Assembly (NCBI GenBank): GCA_036346255.1
Contig: CM070618.1
Span: 62,321,655 to 62,385,654, forward strand
DNA from: Ampelocalamus luodianensis
Taxonomy: Eukaryota; Streptophyta; Magnoliopsida; Poales; Poaceae
Length of the DNA: 64,000 nt
Direction: 5' to 3'
In this document: positions 9,866 through 19,513 of the stretch, piece after piece
Layout: each line of letters starts with the position of its first letter
Numbering within the stretch: the stretch's first letter is position 1
Program-made: the position numbers and the translations under genes
The notes under the pieces: generated by a model
Databases searched by the model: none
What the model saw: the letters and a program-made list of their open reading frames with translations, nothing else
What the model was told of the DNA's origin: nothing

Positions 9866-12800
9866 TAGTGCTTGTCAAATGGGCCGGGCCTAACAGGCGA
9901 CACGAAGTACGGTACTGTTGGCCCAGCACGAGCACGGCTCGGTTCGTACTGTTTATGGGCCGTGCCGGCCCGGCACGAGACCCCGGGCCGTTCCTGGGCC
10001 GCCACCTCGGCACGGTGGGCCGGCTCGGCACGGCACGACCCGTAGGCACGGCTGCGGGGAGGTGGGGTCGTGGGAGGCGAGCAATGGAGGCGAGGCGGCG
10101 GCGCCGCGGTCTTCGCGCGCGCGTCGCGCGATCGAGGAGAGGCGGGCTAGGCGGCGCGCGACGACGCGAGAGCTACTGCCGCGCGGACCGGCCGTGGGGC
10201 GAGAGGCGTCGATGAGGCGGCGGCGGTCACGAGGACGAGGTCGGCGAGGACCGAGGAGACGGGGCCGCGGGGAGGCGAGGAGGCGGGGTCGGCTAGGGCG
10301 GTGGGGTCGTCGAGGCGGCGGCGGGGCCGCGGGGAGGAAACGACGCGACGAGGACGAGGTCGGCGAATGGCAAGGACCGAGGAGCGGGCCGCAGGAGGCG
10401 AGGAGGCGGCGCCACGGCGGGGTCGGCTAGGGGCCTAGGCGGCGGGGCGCGAGGAGGCGGCGGGTCGACGAGGACGCCGAGGAGGTGGGTCGCGCCGTCG
10501 CGGGAGCGAGGCGGCAGCCGCCGGCAGGCGGCGGCGCGCCGTGAAGAAGGAAGGGGTTAGGGGACCGGGAGAAGAGCGGCGGCGCGGCAAAGCATCGGGC
10601 AGCGGCCCAAGAGGTGGTGGGCGTGCCTAAGCACGGCACGACCCGAAAAAACCGGCCGTTGGGGAGATTTTAGCCGTTTTTTACCGTTTTTGACCGTTGG
10701 GGTCTTAAAAAATAGCAAAAAAATTCAAAAGATCCCAAATTTTTTTTCTATAAATAGCCACCATACCCCCCTCATTCAGCACACCCTCATTCTCCATTCT
10801 CTCTTTGCAATTGTGTTGTGCAAATTCAAATCCGTGTTGAGCTAATTTGGGAAAATTCAAAAAAATTATGCCAAAATTTCAATTTTCGGCCACAAGTGAG
10901 CGAAAGAGGTACAATACTATTTTTATAATACTTTTATTGTTCGTTTTTGTTATGCAAAGATGAAAGTAGTAATAGTGTTAGATTCAATTTTGCAGTTTTC
11001 GTTATGGACAGTCCTTATGACAACTTTGATCTTGGTGAGTACGGACTTTCATCGGAGGAAATTGCGTCCATAGAGGCGGCTGCGGCTACCTCAAACGAAC
11101 TGGAGGTTTCACCAGAGGAGCATGGTGGAGTTCCGTCATCAGGCTCCACGTCAGCATCAGGCTCAATGACAACCGGAGCAAAGAGATCAAGACCGTCTAC
11201 ATCAGGAGTGTGGGGGAATTTCAACAGGACAACCAAGCAAGACACAGCGGGAAATGAGGTACCATATGCTATTTGTAAAATTTGTCACCATGAATTGTCT
11301 GCGAAGTCTACAGGTGGAACGGGACACTTGCTTAGACATGCTACAAGATGTCGAACCAAGCAAGGATTGGCGATGAGGCAGACACAGCTGCAATACAACC
11401 CCGACGGTACGGTATCTAGCTGGAACTACGATCCTCAGGTAACCCGCCAATCTCTCTGTCGTTTAATTGCTTCTGAGGATTTACCGCTAGGCTTTGGCGA
11501 GTCTGCTTCTTTCCAAAATTACATTAAGACTGCGCATAATCCGTTTCTAGACAGACAACAACTAGGGATCTAGTGAAATACTATAATGAACGTCGTAATA
11601 AAATAAAGGAACTATTTAGTACGTGCACATTTTCGGTGGCCCTGACCTCAGACATATGAAGTGGTCGGGCTAGGGAGGATTACCTTAGTGTAGTTGCGCA
11701 TTATGTTAATGACAACTGGGCAATGGAGAAAAGGATTATAGGTTTGAAATTAATTGATGTAGCACACACGGGGGAGAATATTGCGGACTGTATTATGAAA
11801 GTCGTGGAAGATTTTGGTCTTATAGACAAAATATTCGCAATTACTTTAGACAACGCCGCGACAAACTCTAGGGCTATGGACATTCTTACTCTAGTGTTGA
11901 GTACATATGCCGATTCCTTCTTGCTACATCAACGATGCGCTTGTCATATTATCAACCTTATAGTCAAATGTGGTTTGAAGAGGTTGAGTTCGTATATTAA
12001 AGCTTTTCGCGATGCGATCTCTTTCTTGAATAATTCTAACGTAAGAATAACACAATATAAGAACTTCTGCAGGGCGATGGGTGTACGTCCAAGAAAGTTC
12101 GGTTTGGACATGGAGGTAAGGTGGAACTCCACTTACCTCATGCTTAAGCATCTTTTACCATACAAGAACACTTTTTCTGTTTTTATTCAAACACACTATC
12201 CTAGCACTGACGGTACTTTGCTATTAACTGAGCAACATTGGTTTGTTGCTGAGAAGATACTGTCATTTTTAGAAATTTTTTATGAGGCAACTGTTACTTT
12301 GTCCGCTGTCTACTATCCAACATCTCCTATGATCGTGCATACTATTTTATAGATTGCTACCCAATTAAAAATGCATGAAAATGACTTAGTTTTACGTGAG
12401 GCTGTTGTTGCCATGAAATCTAAATACCTTAAATATTGGAGACAAATCCCTTACCTATATGCATTTGCATTTCTTTTAGATCCTAGGGCTAAAATTGGTG
12501 CATTTGGTATTGTACTTGATTTTCTTAGTGATGCTACGGGGCTAGACTATACTAACTATTTTACAGAAGTTCGTTCTCGGTTATACGAGGTTTACCAAAG
12601 GTATGAAAATAAATTCCGGGGAGTCCGCTTGCAACGACCTCCAGTAGCCCCCACCTCGAGTGGGAAGACAAATATGTGGGGTGCGATCTTCGGTGCCTCT
12701 TCCTCCAGGTCCAGGTCTTCTTCTTCTACTACACCAGCGCCTGCTCAGTCAAGACCCACAAGGAGCGGAGAACTATCCACCTATCTGGACAGTGATACAG

Positions 12801-13588
12801 TGGATTTCAACTCAGAAGACTTCGACATCTTGCAATGGTGGCAAGCTCATAAGTTAACATATCCCGTGTTATCTATACTTGCACGTGATGTGTTAACTGT
12901 TCCTGTCTCCACGGTTTCCTCCGAATCTGCTTTCAGTCTTTCAAGAAGAATATTGGAGGAGAGAAGAACAAGTCTCACAAGTGAGATGGTGGAGATCCTT
13001 TTAACTGTGAAGGACTGGGAACAAGCCGATTCACGAACACAACACTCTGTGGAAAATCCAGAGTTGTCGGAGGTGTTCAAAAATTTATACTTAGACAATG
13101 ACACCGACACATAGAGCAAGGATGTATCATGTATGTACAATTGTAGAGCTATAGGCTGTACTTTTTTTCCTTTGTCAAGGTTTTCTCATTTTGAGTTTTT
13201 ACTTGACGAAGGTTTTAACGAGGCAGCCAATTGGACATTGATAAAGCTCTTTATTACATTTTCAATATGATTATCTTATTTTTTCAATGTTCATGTCTAC
13301 TTTTGAGTTCTACATATTTTTATAATTTTTCTGGATTTTTTTCTGGATTTTTTCATTCTGACGGGCCAAACGGGCCACGCTTGGCCCGACGGGCTAAACG
13401 GCTCGAGCGGCCGACGCACAAATGCTCGATGGGCGTGCACAGCCGCCACCCCGGCCCGTGGGCCGGCACGGCACGACACGAATAGTACACGAGCCGAAAT
13501 GGGCTGTGCCTAAACGGGCCGGGCCTAGCGGCCGCTCGTCTGCGTCTTGCGTCTTGCGTCTTGGCCGGCGCCCATTTGGCCACCTCTG
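9866..13588 (+). mobile_element. hAT transposon with decayed transposase
   Basis: The 3,723-bp element is defined by imperfect terminal inverted repeats. The left end is TAGTGCTTGTCAAATGGGCC and the right end, reversed, is CAGAGGTGGCCAAATGGGCG; CAAATGGGC is shared. The flanking 8-mers CCCTGCGC (9858-9865) and CCCTGTGC (13589-13596) differ by one transition, fitting an 8-bp hAT target duplication. Both subterminal regions are packed with GGCACGGC and CGGGCC variants, typical of transposase-binding arrays. The interior carries one transposase gene (11004-13114) after a very GC-rich leader at about 10000-10640. It is probably a once-autonomous copy. Confidence 0.88.
11004..13114 (+). pseudogene. 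hAT transposase, BED finger to dimerisation domain
   Basis: The likely start is the ATG at 11004 (MDSPYDNFDLGEYGL), just after a probable 5'-leader intron (donor AG/GTACAA near 10906, acceptor TTTTGCAG ending near 10995). A BED zinc finger spans about 11210-11351 with Cys-X2-Cys at 11273 and a His/Cys pair at HLLRHATRC. The RNase H-like core follows (for example KIFAITLDNAATNS near 11830). The C-terminal hAT dimerisation domain covers about 12800-13040 and includes VSTVSSESAFSLSRRILEER. Three lesions break it: a frameshift near 11555-11565, TGA at 11657-11659 where related proteins have Trp, and TAG at 12350-12352. Both nonsense changes are explained by single C:G to T:A transitions, as expected for a methylated, silenced element. 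Confidence 0.92.
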
Positions 13589-13596
13589 CCCTGTGC

Positions 13597-13745
13597 ACGC
13601 CCCGCCCGGCGCGACCGTGGCCCAAAGTTTCTGCGCCCGTTTCGGCCCATAAGCCCCGCAAAATCGGTGGTTGCCCTCCGTCCGAGCGGGGTAACTAACG
13701 GACGAGTGGTCCCAAACACCGACTGCCAAACACCGGCATGCAGCG
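13597..13745. other. Short spacer, no feature recognised
   Basis: This is about 150 bases of GC-rich sequence between the hAT target duplication and the inverted hairpin element. No gene or repeat end is visible. Confidence 0.3.
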
Positions 13746-14073
13746 AATTCTTTTTATTAATTAATTTTTTTAAAGTTATTTTAAAGATAGCCTCTTCTTA
13801 AATTTATTTCCAATTCTAACCCCTTTGGTCACGCTATGACCCGTGGCGTTATCAAATTGTGCTGTCACGCCACAGGACTTAATCCAAAAATGAACGTGTT
13901 CAAAGGGGTCGATGGCGTAACAACACAGTTTGGTCACGCCGCGGTCGGTGGTATAGCAGCACAGTTTGATCACGTTACGGGTCATGGCGTGATCAAAAGA
14001 GTCAGAATTGAAAATAAAGTTAGAAGAGGTTATTTTAAAATAATTTAAAAAAAGGATTAAAGAATAAAAAGAC
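13746..14073. mobile_element. MITE-like hairpin element, copy B (inverted relative to copy A)
   Basis: This belongs to the same family as 2158-2507. The arms near 13750-13822 (through TTTCCAATTCTAACCCC) and 14000-14070 are reverse complements. The internal motif CACAGTTTGGTCACGCC is duplicated on the right arm, whereas in copy A the duplicated motif is on the left arm. Reverse-complementing this copy therefore gives the better alignment, so the two copies lie in opposite orientation. It encodes nothing. Exact ends are uncertain to within about ten bases. Confidence 0.7.
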
Positions 14074-14164
14074 TCACACGCCGCGCATAAATTTGGCAGC
14101 TTTTTTTGTGAGTTTGTCGCCAGAATCACCGTGCCGGAGGTCACAATGGTGAGTGAGGCTTAGA

Positions 14165-15055
14165 CAGTGGTGGACCCAGCATAAAAATTAAGGTATGGCG
14201 AGATGATCAGGACTAGTATGCGACAATGATATCAATATACGTTTGGTAAATTGCTAGCCACCCTAAAAGAACACTAATTCACAAAAAATATTAACAAGTG
14301 CAATCCCCAAGGCCCATTTGCTACATTTTCCTATCATAAATCCACATTTGACTAATAATTCACAAAAAATATGCAAAAAAATTCACAAAAGATGAATTTG
14401 GAATCTAACAATAGTCTTCTAAAAATTCACAATAACACTAAAGAATTGAAGATTCGGTGAAGTAATTTGCCAGGTGCTTGTTGGTGGAGAGTAGTATGCC
14501 TAGATCCTGACAAGAGTAGAGTCATGGAAGAGTGGAACTAGTTCCTCGTAGCTTGCCGCTTGAGATACAAAAGCTCATTGCGGTGTCGTTCGCCACTTCC
14601 TCTGCCTGTCGATCATCGTGAGCAGCAGCTCGCTACCCGCCACTCACCTGCTATCACACGTCAGAGGCAATGCCCTCTCGACGACTCAGTTGCATGCAGG
14701 CCGCCCGCCGCTTCGTAACTAGGGGTAGGTTGTTTGCGCATGCATGCATGGAGCATCTGTGGCTAACGAAGCGCAAAGAGAGGAGGATACTGGCATGTGA
14801 GTTTGCTAAATGGGCTGGCTAGGCTCAGGCATGCGCTCACACGGCCCACGCTAGTGTCTACTAGGCCTAACGCGGAGGCATGCAAGGCAACGCGGCCCAG
14901 ACAGCTCAAATATGCCATTGCCTCGCACGCCGCCGCCGTCGCCGCTAGTGCCTTCTCTGGTGTTGGTAAGAATCAGGAGAGGAGTCCTCTAGGGGGTCTG
15001 AGCGGCTTAGGTCTGGAGGACGCCCGACCTTGCCAAAATGGTGGGTCTGTCCCTG
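14165..15055 (+). mobile_element. Nonautonomous hAT-type element, left copy of inverted pair
   Basis: This 891-bp element starts CAGTGGTGGACCCAGC and ends, reversed, CAGGGACAGACCCACC. The flanking 8-mers GGCTTAGA (14157-14164) and GGCTCAGG (15056-15063) match at 6 of 8, with two transitions, as for an eroded hAT duplication. It is homologous along its whole length, in reverse orientation, to 15963-16843. Short open frames inside (for example around 14797-15186) are shared by both copies but resemble no known protein. Confidence 0.8.
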
Positions 15056-15962
15056 GGCTCAGGTCTATTTGGGACGTCCAGCCGTTTAAAAAAGTCAGAA
15101 GCTGTTTTCAATGTGAGGAAACCGGAATTCGTCCTAGGGCTCCTTTCCACGGATTCAACGAAATGGGGTTTCGAGTCTGCCCCTAGAGTTTAGGATTATT
15201 TATCCGTCACTTGCCACTCAACAAAACCACCGACCTCATCCGCCGCCGCCCTGACCTCATCCCTCCAACCACTGCCGTCCTCACCTCCTCCCTACTCCTC
15301 CAACGCCGTACCACCCTCCTCCGACACTACGCCTCCTCAGCCGCTGCCGCCCCTAACCTCCTCCCTCCTCCTCGGTCACCGCCACCCCGACCTCCTCCTC
15401 CTTGGCGCCTCCTCCTCCTCGGTGCCTCAGCCTCCTCCCTCTAGCTGCCGCCCTGTTCTCCTTGGTGCCGCCACCCCGGCCTCTGCCCCCTGCGTCGCCG
15501 CCTTGGCCAACGCCTCCTCCCTAATTATCCATAATTATTGTCAATTGTCCCTAATTATCGTCAATTGTTGTTAGTTGTCATTAATAGGTATCATTTTTTT
15601 TAAGGGCATTTAAGACTTTTTTCAACTCAGAAGCTCCAGCCAGCCTAACTAAAGCCAAACTGTCAAACACCAAACGTCTTTAGCTCAGTTGTTCAGCCAT
15701 TCAATTTAGTCCAAAGCTGTTTTTAGAAAAATGGTAGCCATGCGAAACTACCCTTATGCTACCGTGTCCCGACGAACAACGCTCCCCTCGTTCGCATGCA
15801 CCTAGTTGGCTGGCTCGATAGCATGCTCTACGCAAATGGTGACTTATGGGTGGTTTGGGTCTGGTTTTAATGGGCCGAGCGGTGACAGCTACCAGCGGTG
15901 CTTTGCCTTGTCAGTAAAACATTGAGCCATCAGCAGCAATCACTTTGTGGTAAGCTTGGACT
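15056..15962. other. Spacer between the inverted hAT pair, CTCC-rich
   Basis: About 900 bp separate the two inverted copies. The part at 15230-15500 is dominated by imperfect CTCC and CCGCC repeats that create long proline- and alanine-rich open frames. The rest, including a TTAATTATCGTCAATTGT-type repeat near 15530-15580, shows no gene. Confidence 0.35.
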
Positions 15963-16843
15963 CAGGGGCGGACCCACCATTCTGGCATGGTCAGGCGTCC
16001 GCCAGACCTAAGTCGCTCAGAACCCCTAGAGGACTCCTCTCCCGATTCTTACCTGCGCCGGAGAAGGCACTAGTGGCGGTGGCGTGCGAGGCAATGGCAT
16101 ATTTGAGCTGTCTGGGCCGCGTTGCCGTGCATGCCTCCTCGTTAGGCCTGGTAGACACTAGCGTGGGCTGTGTGAGCACGTGTCTGAGTCTGGCCAACCC
16201 ATTTAGCAAACTCAAACGCTGGTATCCTCCTCTCTTTGCACTTCGTTAGCCACAGATGATCCATGCATGCGCAAACAACCTACCCCTAGTTACGAAGCGA
16301 CGGGCGGCCTGCGTGCAGCCGAGTCACTGAGAGAGCATTGCCTCTGATGTGTGATAGAAGGCGAGTGGCGGGCAGCGAGCTACTGCTCACGATGATTGGT
16401 AGGCAGACGAAGTGGCGGACGACATCGTAGTGAGCTTTTGTATCTCGAGCGGCAGGCTATGGGGAACTAGTTCCACTCTTCCATTTCTCTACTCTTGTCA
16501 GGATCTAGGCATACTACTCTCCACCAGCAAGCACCTGGCAAATTACTTCACCGAATCTTCAATTCTTTAGTGTTATTGTGAATTTTTAGAAGACTATTGT
16601 TAGATTCCAAATTCATCTTTTGTGAATTTGTTTAGTATTTTTTTTTGTGAATTATTAGTCAAATGTGGATTTATGAGAGGAAAATGTAGCAAATGGGCCT
16701 TAGGGATTGCACTTGTTAATATTTTTTGTGAATTAGTGTTCTTTTAGGGGCTAGCAATTTACCAAACGTATATTGATGTCATTGTCGCATACTAGTCCTG
16801 ATCATCTCGCCATACCTTAATTTTTATGCTGGGTCCACCATTG
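15963..16843 (-). mobile_element. Nonautonomous hAT-type element, right copy of inverted pair
   Basis: This 881-bp element is flanked by the identical 8-mer CTTGGACT at 15955-15962 and 16844-16851. Its ends are CAGGGGCGGACCCACC on the left and, reversed, CAATGGTGGACCCAGC on the right. It aligns throughout with 14165-15055 in inverted orientation. The exact target duplication shows that it inserted independently and is not the right arm of one large foldback element. The cleaner duplication suggests this copy is the younger of the two. Confidence 0.87.
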
Positions 16844-16851
16844 CTTGGACT

Positions 16852-17133
16852 TACACTGCAATTTCAACATTCTGGTGAACACATAACAACCGTAGTATAT
16901 ATACGTTGAAATAACACCTTCTACTGTGGTGCCTAGTGTCCCTAGTCGCATAGACACAAACATACAAACAAGGTCTAAGTTTTCTCTAAATATCAATTAT
17001 TTTGTTCAAAGTGTTTGTCATAATCATAGACGTCACTTCACCGAAAAGGATTATGTCGCAATGAAAACTACCTGCTAATGTGCTACAGTTGCACTTCATT
17101 AATTTAGTTTGCCCTTTGCTGGCTTGTCATGAC
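16852..17133. other. Short intergenic sequence, no feature recognised
   Basis: This is AT-rich noncoding sequence between the right hAT copy and the RLK remnant. No gene is visible. Confidence 0.3.
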
Positions 17134-17278
17134 TCATGACAGGTACGCAGGGTACTCGTCCTCATCGTCGTACGCTGTAAAGAGTCTTGGCAATCTCATC
17201 CATGGTCGGGCCTGTTGCTCCTCTCCTGCATGCACGACAAGGAAATCTTCACCATCTCCATGTCACGCGGAGGGTTGA
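17134..17278 (-). pseudogene. 3' end fragment of a ZmPK1-like receptor kinase
   Basis: On the minus strand this is closely similar to the last 48 codons of the intact kinase at 49258-51675: a DMEMVKIS segment, an ERSNRP segment, then TMDEIAK and TAYDDEDE with a stop at 17134-17136. One extra base after RP and another before TAYDD shift the frame. Upstream homology stops abruptly near 17278, so only the kinase C-lobe tail remains. This is a relic of a third cluster member, presumably truncated by rearrangement or transposon insertion. Confidence 0.85.
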
Positions 17279-17826
17279 GTAGCTCCAACAAATATTTTCC
17301 AAGGGGCTAATGGCAGAATCCTTGGGGCTACTAATCCCAAGAGGTAGCCCTTGTGGTTGGGTCCTTAAGAATAGTGGCATAGCTAAAAGTGTCTTCCACA
17401 AGGGTCCCCTTGTGAACAGTGGTGGATCCGGAATGAAAATGACCGGGGGTCCTTGAGGCAAGATGGGCTACGTTCGGCTGGACTGTGGCTTGGGGTGTCC
17501 TCTCATGTTGGGCTAGAGATGTTCACATTACATATACATGGTTATATCCAAAGAAAAATAATTTTTTAGACCCGGTGTTATGTGTACCCTGATGTGCTAC
17601 AGTAGATCGCCCCTACTTGAGAATAATATCCTCAAGAACTTGGCTCCAAGGACTCTCCTTGAGCAAGAGATTTCTGGTATATTAGTAGGAAAGCACTTTT
17701 CTCAAGGGGCAGCACCCTTGTAGTTGATATATTTATTTATCTATTTAATAACAATATTTATTGTTTTTATTCATTTTGTTGATGATTCTTTTTATAATAT
17801 TTTATTATATCAATAAGTTTATTGTT
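17279..17826. other. Noncoding sequence left of the CACTA element, possible hAT-type terminus
   Basis: At 17418 a sequence CAGTGGTGGATCCGG matches the left end of the CAGTGG-type elements seen at 14165, but no right end was found, so it may be a truncated or interrupted copy. An inverted pair around CCAAGGGGC (17300) and CTCAAGGGGC (17700) hints at another small element. No gene is recognised. Confidence 0.3.
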
Positions 17827-17849
17827 ATACACTACTACAAAACAGGTCA

Positions 17850-18183
17850 TACTGGACGCCTCATCACAGACGGTTCCAAAGGAGCCGTCTGTGTTGAACT
17901 TATACAGACGGTTCCCTTTGGAATCGTCTGTGATAGTGCCAAATCACAGACGGTTCTTATTACCAACCGTCTGTGATACTTCACAGATGGTTGGTAATAA
18001 GAACCGTCTGTGATGAGGACGCCTTATCACAGACGGTTTGGAAATAAAATCGTCTGTGATACTTCACAGACGGTTCAATTATAGAACCATCTATAATATA
18101 CTACTATCACCGACGGTTCTTTAATAGAGCCGTCTGTGATATTATTATCACAGACGGTCCCATGATAGAACCGTGTGTGATAT
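17850..18183. repeat. CACTA left subterminal repeat array
   Basis: About ten direct and inverted copies of ATCACAGACGGTT and its complement AACCGTCTGTGAT are spaced by AT-rich linkers. Adjacent inverted pairs form small hairpins. In En/Spm-type elements such subterminal motifs bind the TNPA/TNP1 protein and are needed for excision; the same role is inferred here. Confidence 0.9.
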
Positions 18184-18404
18184 TTCTTTCCTATCTCTTC
18201 GTCTCCCGCACGATGTGTCTCTTCATCTCACCATCGCACAATCGTCTCTTCGTCTCACACGCCAACGTTACATGCGTCTCTTCGTCTCACGTGTCAGTTA
18301 CTCCTAGTTTTTATAAGACGGAATAATTCACCGAAGATTAAACCTCCCATCGCTCTTCGTCTCACGGTATTGAATACGTACGCGCAGCAATCGCCAAGGT
18401 GAGC

Positions 18405-19183
18405 ATGCAGAGCATGACGGCCAGCACCAAGGCGAGGAGGTCGGTGATCGCCGCTCTTTCTCACGATGTCGTCGTCGACATCGTCGGTCGTGTGGCCGTG
18501 AGCTCTCCTCAGCCCATGGAGGACCTATGCAGCCTACGATTAACATACGTACATATTTATACCTACAAAATACGTACGTATGTACTACTATTTATTCTAA
18601 CATCTTGAATTTTGTATGTACGTATATTGGAGTTGCAAGGCCTTGTACAAGGTGTCCAAGGAACGCGTCGTGGGGAGGCGCGTGGTGCTGGAGCGAGAGG
18701 AGGCGATGAAGTGGCAGGACAACGAGCGCTACCTCGCCGTCGTCAACCACCTGGCCAACGCCGGCAACCCGGGGGCTTGTTTCATCGTCGGCCTCGGCCT
18801 TGTCTTCGCGCCCCCAAGACATGCAGCGCGACCTCATGTTCCTTGAACAGGCGGTCGTGGCCGGCCACAAGGCCACAGCCTACGTGCTCGGCCTCCTCCT
18901 CTACACGGTCGGCGAGACGCGCGACGTTGGGAAGCACTACATCAGCCAGGTCGAGGGCGAGCCGACCGGCGGCGGGTGCGAGACGGCCAAGACTAACCGG
19001 GAGTGAAAGCGGTGCCAGAGGCTCGTCGCGGACATGGTCCAAGCGGCGGCGTGGGGGAAGAAGGCCGGGCCACTGGGCCGGGTGTGGGCTCTGTCGGAGG
19101 ATGGCCACCGGTGCACGAGCACCGACTACAGTGTGGAAGGGTGGGACGACTCGTGGCCTTCTGCGATGGCGATCGCAGATTAG
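18405..19183 (+). pseudogene. Captured F-box-type gene fragment inside the CACTA element
   Basis: The conceptual product begins with an F-box-like segment (ALSHDVVVDIVGRVAVSS, then EDLCSLRL), is interrupted by about 90 bp of AT-rich sequence (about 18540-18630) that looks like an intron, and continues SCKALYKVSKERVVGRRV. It then shows short helical repeats (ANAGNPGACFIVGLG, EQAVVAGHKATAYVLG) like those of grass F-box proteins with Sel1-like repeats. A frameshift near 18815 and TGA at 19004-19006 break the frame; coding resemblance continues to a TAG at 19181-19183 (EGWDDSWPSAMAIAD). It does not resemble CACTA genes, has a host-like composition and lies between the left repeats and the 3' end of TNP2, so host-gene capture is the best explanation. 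Family assignment is from memory. Confidence 0.7.
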
Positions 19184-19513
19184 GCATGAGTATGCCAGTT
19201 TCTTTGCAAAGGTGTTGGACTATTTGCCATAAAATTTTAGTTTTTTAGGTTTCTAGAAAGGTGGTGCAGCTAGACTATTTTCCAAATTAAATGAATTTTT
19301 AATGCACCAAATAACCCTAAACAGGAATTAAATCTATTTTCATATTTTTCTCGCGAACACTCCCACAGATCTGGGCCGTTGATCCAAGGATGGACGGTCC
19401 ACAAGGACAGGAGCGATTACAATTCCACGTTGACATCAAAATATACGTACGAGAGATTACAAGTCGATAACACATGATGTTATGGAATAAATTAATTACA
19501 ATGGAGTAAATTC
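19184..19513. other. Spacer inside the CACTA element
   Basis: About 330 bases lie between the captured fragment and the 3' end of the TNP2-like gene. A GATCTGGGCCGTTGATCC-type phrase near 19366-19400 is common in grass genomic DNA near genes and may be part of the captured segment. No gene is visible. Confidence 0.35.

Noticed and set aside
9918..10430. 170-codon open frame before the hAT transposase
   Set aside because: It is an Arg/Gly-rich product of the GC-rich leader of the element, overlapping other frames; no transposase homology.
15211..15444. Proline/serine-rich frame as an extensin-like gene
   Set aside because: It is an imperfect CTCC repeat without signal peptide or extensin motifs.
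14165..16843. One large foldback element of 2.7 kb
   Set aside because: The right copy has an exact 8-bp duplication on both of its own sides and the left copy has a degenerate one, so two separate insertions explain the data better.
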